The position numbers and the translations under genes were made by a program. From the NCBI RefSeq assembly GCF_018141185.1, contig NZ_CP058560.1, positions 1,817,501 to 1,881,500 on the forward strand: a stretch of DNA of 64,000 nucleotides. The letters are read 5' to 3'. Numbering within the stretch: position 1 is the first letter of the stretch; each line of letters begins with the position of its first letter. This document shows positions 61,919-64,000 of this stretch, piece after piece. The DNA is from Methanobacterium alkalithermotolerans. GTDB taxonomy: Archaea > Methanobacteriota > Methanobacteria > Methanobacteriales > Methanobacteriaceae. The notes beneath the pieces are model-generated. The model did no database searches, was not told where the DNA came from, and saw only the letters and a list, made by a program, of their open reading frames with translations.

Positions 61919-62668
61919 TCAGGTGGCCGTTTCTGCACTCATATAATTATATGCTACTGCAGCCAGCACTGCTCCTACTAGGGGCCCTATGATGTAAATA
62001 GGGAAAAATTCCCATAAGTTGGCACCACCCAGTAACAGCTGTCCCAGATAAGGACCAAAGGTACGGGCGGGGTTAATGGATGCACCGGTAATATTACCTA
62101 TAGTGGTAATTACTCCGGCCACAGTTAGACCTATAATCAGACCAGCAAATCCAGGAGTTGCTTTTCTATCCACGGCCACACCCATAATAGCAATCATGAG
62201 CAGGAATGTTCCGATGGCCTCCACCAGTATAGCTTGCATGTAACCTATACCTGGGAATGGTGCTGTGGCACCTAAACCTCCAATGGCCAGGGCATCTGGA
62301 CCAACACTTGCAAAAAAGAGGAAACTGGCCAGTGAGGCACCTGCCAGCTGGGCAATTATGTAGGGTATAACATCACCTGATGGGAACTTCTTAATGGCCC
62401 ACAGGGCAATGGTAACTGCCGGATTGATATGGCAACCCGATACCCGTCCAAATGCATAAATACATGCTGCTACTGTTATACCGAATGCTAGACCAATAGC
62501 TAACCAGTCTCCCAGACCACCCAGTACTCCTATCCCTATATTAAATTCATTAGGGGTGGGTTGCCCGGCACTGATCATTAAGGTTATAACCGCTGCTCCA
62601 GCACCAAAAAATACCAGCAGGAATGTTCCTATGAACTCTGCAAGCATCCTTTTAGAAAGTGAAACCAT
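61919..62668 (-). CDS. aqpM: aquaporin, AqpM type
   Basis: A 249-residue major intrinsic protein with six membrane helices and two half-helices. The NPA boxes are at residues 82-84 (CHINPAVTIAL) and 199-201 (ASINPARTFGPYL), with the selectivity arginine R202. The residue 12 before the second NPA is Ile (I187), where water-only aquaporins have His; the structure of M. marburgensis AqpM was noted for this same Ile, giving a wider, less polar filter. It should pass water and perhaps small neutral solutes such as glycerol, and dissolved gases have been proposed. It lies one base after the DUF2180 gene, so it is co-transcribed with it. Confidence 0.94.
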   Translation of the reverse strand: MVSLSKRMLAEFIGTFLLVFFGAGAAVITLMISAGQPTPNEFNIGIGVLGGLGDWLAIGLAFGITVAACIYAFGRVSGCHINPAVTIALWAIKKFPSGDVIPYIIAQLAGASLASFLFFASVGPDALAIGGLGATAPFPGIGYMQAILVEAIGTFLLMIAIMGVAVDRKATPGFAGLIIGLTVAGVITTIGNITGASINPARTFGPYLGQLLLGGANLWEFFPIYIIGPLVGAVLAAVAYNYMSAETAT

Positions 62669-62669
62669 T

Positions 62670-62879
62670 TTAATCCCCTTTTAGTCCTTCATAACATGGT
62701 GGACAGAGTATTCGAGGTATGGTTTTTTCCATTTTCTCTGAAGGGAATGGATATCCTCCTTCCCATATGTCCACTTCTTCTCTTATGGCATGGTCCATGC
62801 AAAGTCCCATTCCACAGACTATACAAACGGCCACAGCATCAGTATCTTTTCCCATCTGGGCACATATGTAACATTTCAT
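62670..62879 (-). CDS. DUF2180 zinc-finger-like protein
   Basis: A 69-residue protein of the DUF2180 family, found mainly in methanogens. It begins MKCYICAQMGKDTDAVAVCIVCGMGLCMDHAIREE and ends with CPPCYEGL. The eight Cys and one His are arranged as CX2C, CX2C, a C-x2-DH group and CX2C, which fits a cross-braced double zinc site similar to B-box or RING-like folds. GGTG lies before ATG 62879. It lies between DUF2193 (38 bp upstream) and aqpM (1 bp downstream). Role unknown; a regulatory or adaptor role is possible. Confidence 0.8.
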   Translation of the reverse strand: MKCYICAQMGKDTDAVAVCIVCGMGLCMDHAIREEVDIWEGGYPFPSEKMEKTIPRILCPPCYEGLKGD

Positions 62880-62917
62880 ATTTTTTCACCTCAAAAAAAT
62901 TATAAAAAAGTAGATTT

Positions 62918-64000
62918 TTATACCGCTTCTCTCCACTGGCAGTGGTTGTGACGGAAATCTACTAAAGAGGCTGCAGCACAGTTTTTACATGTTCGGGCTG
63001 GTGAAGCAGCACTTTCTTTGTGCAGAGCAATGATGTTGGTCATCAAGGTGGCGGTGACCGGTTCGCTGGTTAACAGACATGGATAGTCAGATAACCTCAT
63101 CAGGGAGGAGTACCTTACGGTGATGGCACAGGCCGGGTAGGTGTAGCGTTGTGGGTTCATGATAACTTCATTTTGATGTATGGGCTCTAAATCCACTTTA
63201 AATCCACTTACCTTTGGTTCTAATGGACCTTCAACACCATTTCTTAATTTACGTGCTTCATCCAGGTGTTTCCATCCTCGGAAAATCATATCCATGAAGT
63301 CACTGTTGTGGAGTTCTGCGGCTGCTCCCCGGGTGGGGTAGAGCTGTACGTAATTGTGGAATCTTTTGGTGAGTAAATCTACCACCATAGGTGCATTGAA
63401 TCCATCTAATTCCAGTATGTATTCTACTGCACAGGCTGAAGCTCCGGTAGCCAGGGTTAAAACATCATACTCGCTTTTGAAGTTATTTAAGTTATCATTT
63501 AGTGTTTTATCCATTACGGCAGTGGTTGCTTCTATTATGCCCATTATAACATCGTCTTTACACATATTAAAGGTGGACTGGGCGATGTGGTGAGATATAT
63601 CACCTACACAGTAGGCCGGTACAGTTAAAATGTTTCCATAGTGTACTCCATCATCTACGGCCGCTTTTATGGTTTTTTCCATTTTAGTACGGTATTGGCT
63701 CATATATTTACGCACATCAAAGGAACTGTGTCCTAGAGAATCCATGAGTTCAGCCTGGGCAGTTACCGGTTCCTGGTATATCTTTTTAACCATGGCCACT
63801 TCTTTTTCCACTGCTTCTGCTGCGGTGGCACCTCCTTCTAATTCATTGGCAAATACTTCTCCAATACCATAAGAAGTGTTCATACCCCATGATTTGGCGG
63901 ATAATATGGCCTGTTTGTGCATTTCTGGAATGTCTGTTTCTCTTAGAATTCTATTTACGGTGTTACTGGTACTACCTGGCATTAATGCAAAATCAACCAC
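62918..64000 (-). CDS. DUF2193 family protein (partial, N-terminus off the right edge)
   Basis: The visible 360 residues are the C-terminal part; the reading frame is open to the window end, and the apparent start at 64000 is not real. It resembles the methanogen-specific DUF2193 family, whose members are close to 500 residues. Visible features are AYCVGDISHHIAQSTFNMC, LYPTRGAAAELHNSDF and a C-terminal cysteine group ARTCKNCAAASLVDFRHNHC with two His nearby, a possible metal site. It leads the minus-strand unit DUF2193-DUF2180-aqpM. The family has no established reaction; its limitation to methanogens suggests a link with their energy or one-carbon metabolism. Confidence 0.7.
   Translation of the reverse strand: MVDFALMPGSTSNTVNRILRETDIPEMHKQAILSAKSWGMNTSYGIGEVFANELEGGATAAEAVEKEVAMVKKIYQEPVTAQAELMDSLGHSSFDVRKYMSQYRTKMEKTIKAAVDDGVHYGNILTVPAYCVGDISHHIAQSTFNMCKDDVIMGIIEATTAVMDKTLNDNLNNFKSEYDVLTLATGASACAVEYILELDGFNAPMVVDLLTKRFHNYVQLYPTRGAAAELHNSDFMDMIFRGWKHLDEARKLRNGVEGPLEPKVSGFKVDLEPIHQNEVIMNPQRYTYPACAITVRYSSLMRLSDYPCLLTSEPVTATLMTNIIALHKESAASPARTCKNCAAASLVDFRHNHCQWREAV

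Overview
The window is low-GC archaeal chromosome, most likely from a mesophilic member of the Methanobacteriales (Methanobacterium-like). The evidence is archaeal/eukaryotic-type ribosomal proteins (S4e, L14e, L18e, L19e, L32e, L34e), archaeal RNA polymerase subunits D, N and K, an archaeal mevalonate route with isopentenyl phosphate kinase, a two-subunit type pyruvate carboxylase with its biotin ligase, LL-diaminopimelate aminotransferase, AqpM-type aquaporin, class III (QXSXE-like) pilin signal peptides, and methanogen families such as DUF2193 and DUF2180. Starts are often TTG or GTG and Shine-Dalgarno motifs (GGTGA, GGAGG) are common. No insertion sequence, prophage, CRISPR array or obvious foreign island was seen; the window is dominated by conserved core genes.

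Layout. 1-3754 (minus): a radical SAM protein followed by two PLP aminotransferases, the last cut by the left edge. 3755-4075: a gap with a 54-bp tandem duplication. 4076-9189 (plus): CoaD, an XTPase, a GT-C membrane glycosyltransferase and an AglB/STT3 oligosaccharyltransferase. 9176-10477: three tiny class III pilin-like genes on the minus strand around a small winged-helix-like gene. 10717-13999 (plus): a membrane protein with a degenerate PLD/TrmB-like domain, an MBL-fold hydrolase, and the OapA-OapB-OapC-like trio. 14040-26290: RqcH (NFACT), DUF2070, fumarase beta, an amidohydrolase, an NYN protein, a SelA-like PLP protein, RtcA, BirA and PycA.

26690-44574 (plus): a METTL5-like methyltransferase, a SPOUT protein, then the combined S10/spc-type cluster from L3 to L15, SecY, adenylate kinase, the YidC-like DUF106 protein, L34e, Cmk and L14e. 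44696-52563: Cbf5, tRNA-Ser(GGA), the S13-S4-S11-RpoD-L18e-L13-S9-RpoN-RpoK group, a tRNA-Pro(GGG) with two introns, enolase, a ferredoxin and S2. 52626-61814: MEMO-like protein, mevalonate kinase, isopentenyl phosphate kinase, IDI-2, RNase J, prenyl diphosphate synthase, GluRS and DapL. 61919-64000 (minus): aquaporin, DUF2180 and DUF2193.

How they work together. The central 35 kb is an information-processing block: ribosome assembly, transcription, Sec-dependent membrane insertion and tRNA/rRNA modification. The isoprenoid block supplies archaeal lipid precursors. The AglB/GT-C/pilin block is a plausible surface glycoprotein locus. The most striking signal is the tRNA-Pro(GGG) gene: two bulge-helix-bulge motifs can be drawn base by base, and the second can form only after the first intron is removed, so the two splicing events appear to be forced into order. 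I did not find a wholly new multi-gene system; the less explained pieces are the pilin cluster, the membrane PLD-like protein, the DUF2180/DUF2193 pair and several structured leaders.
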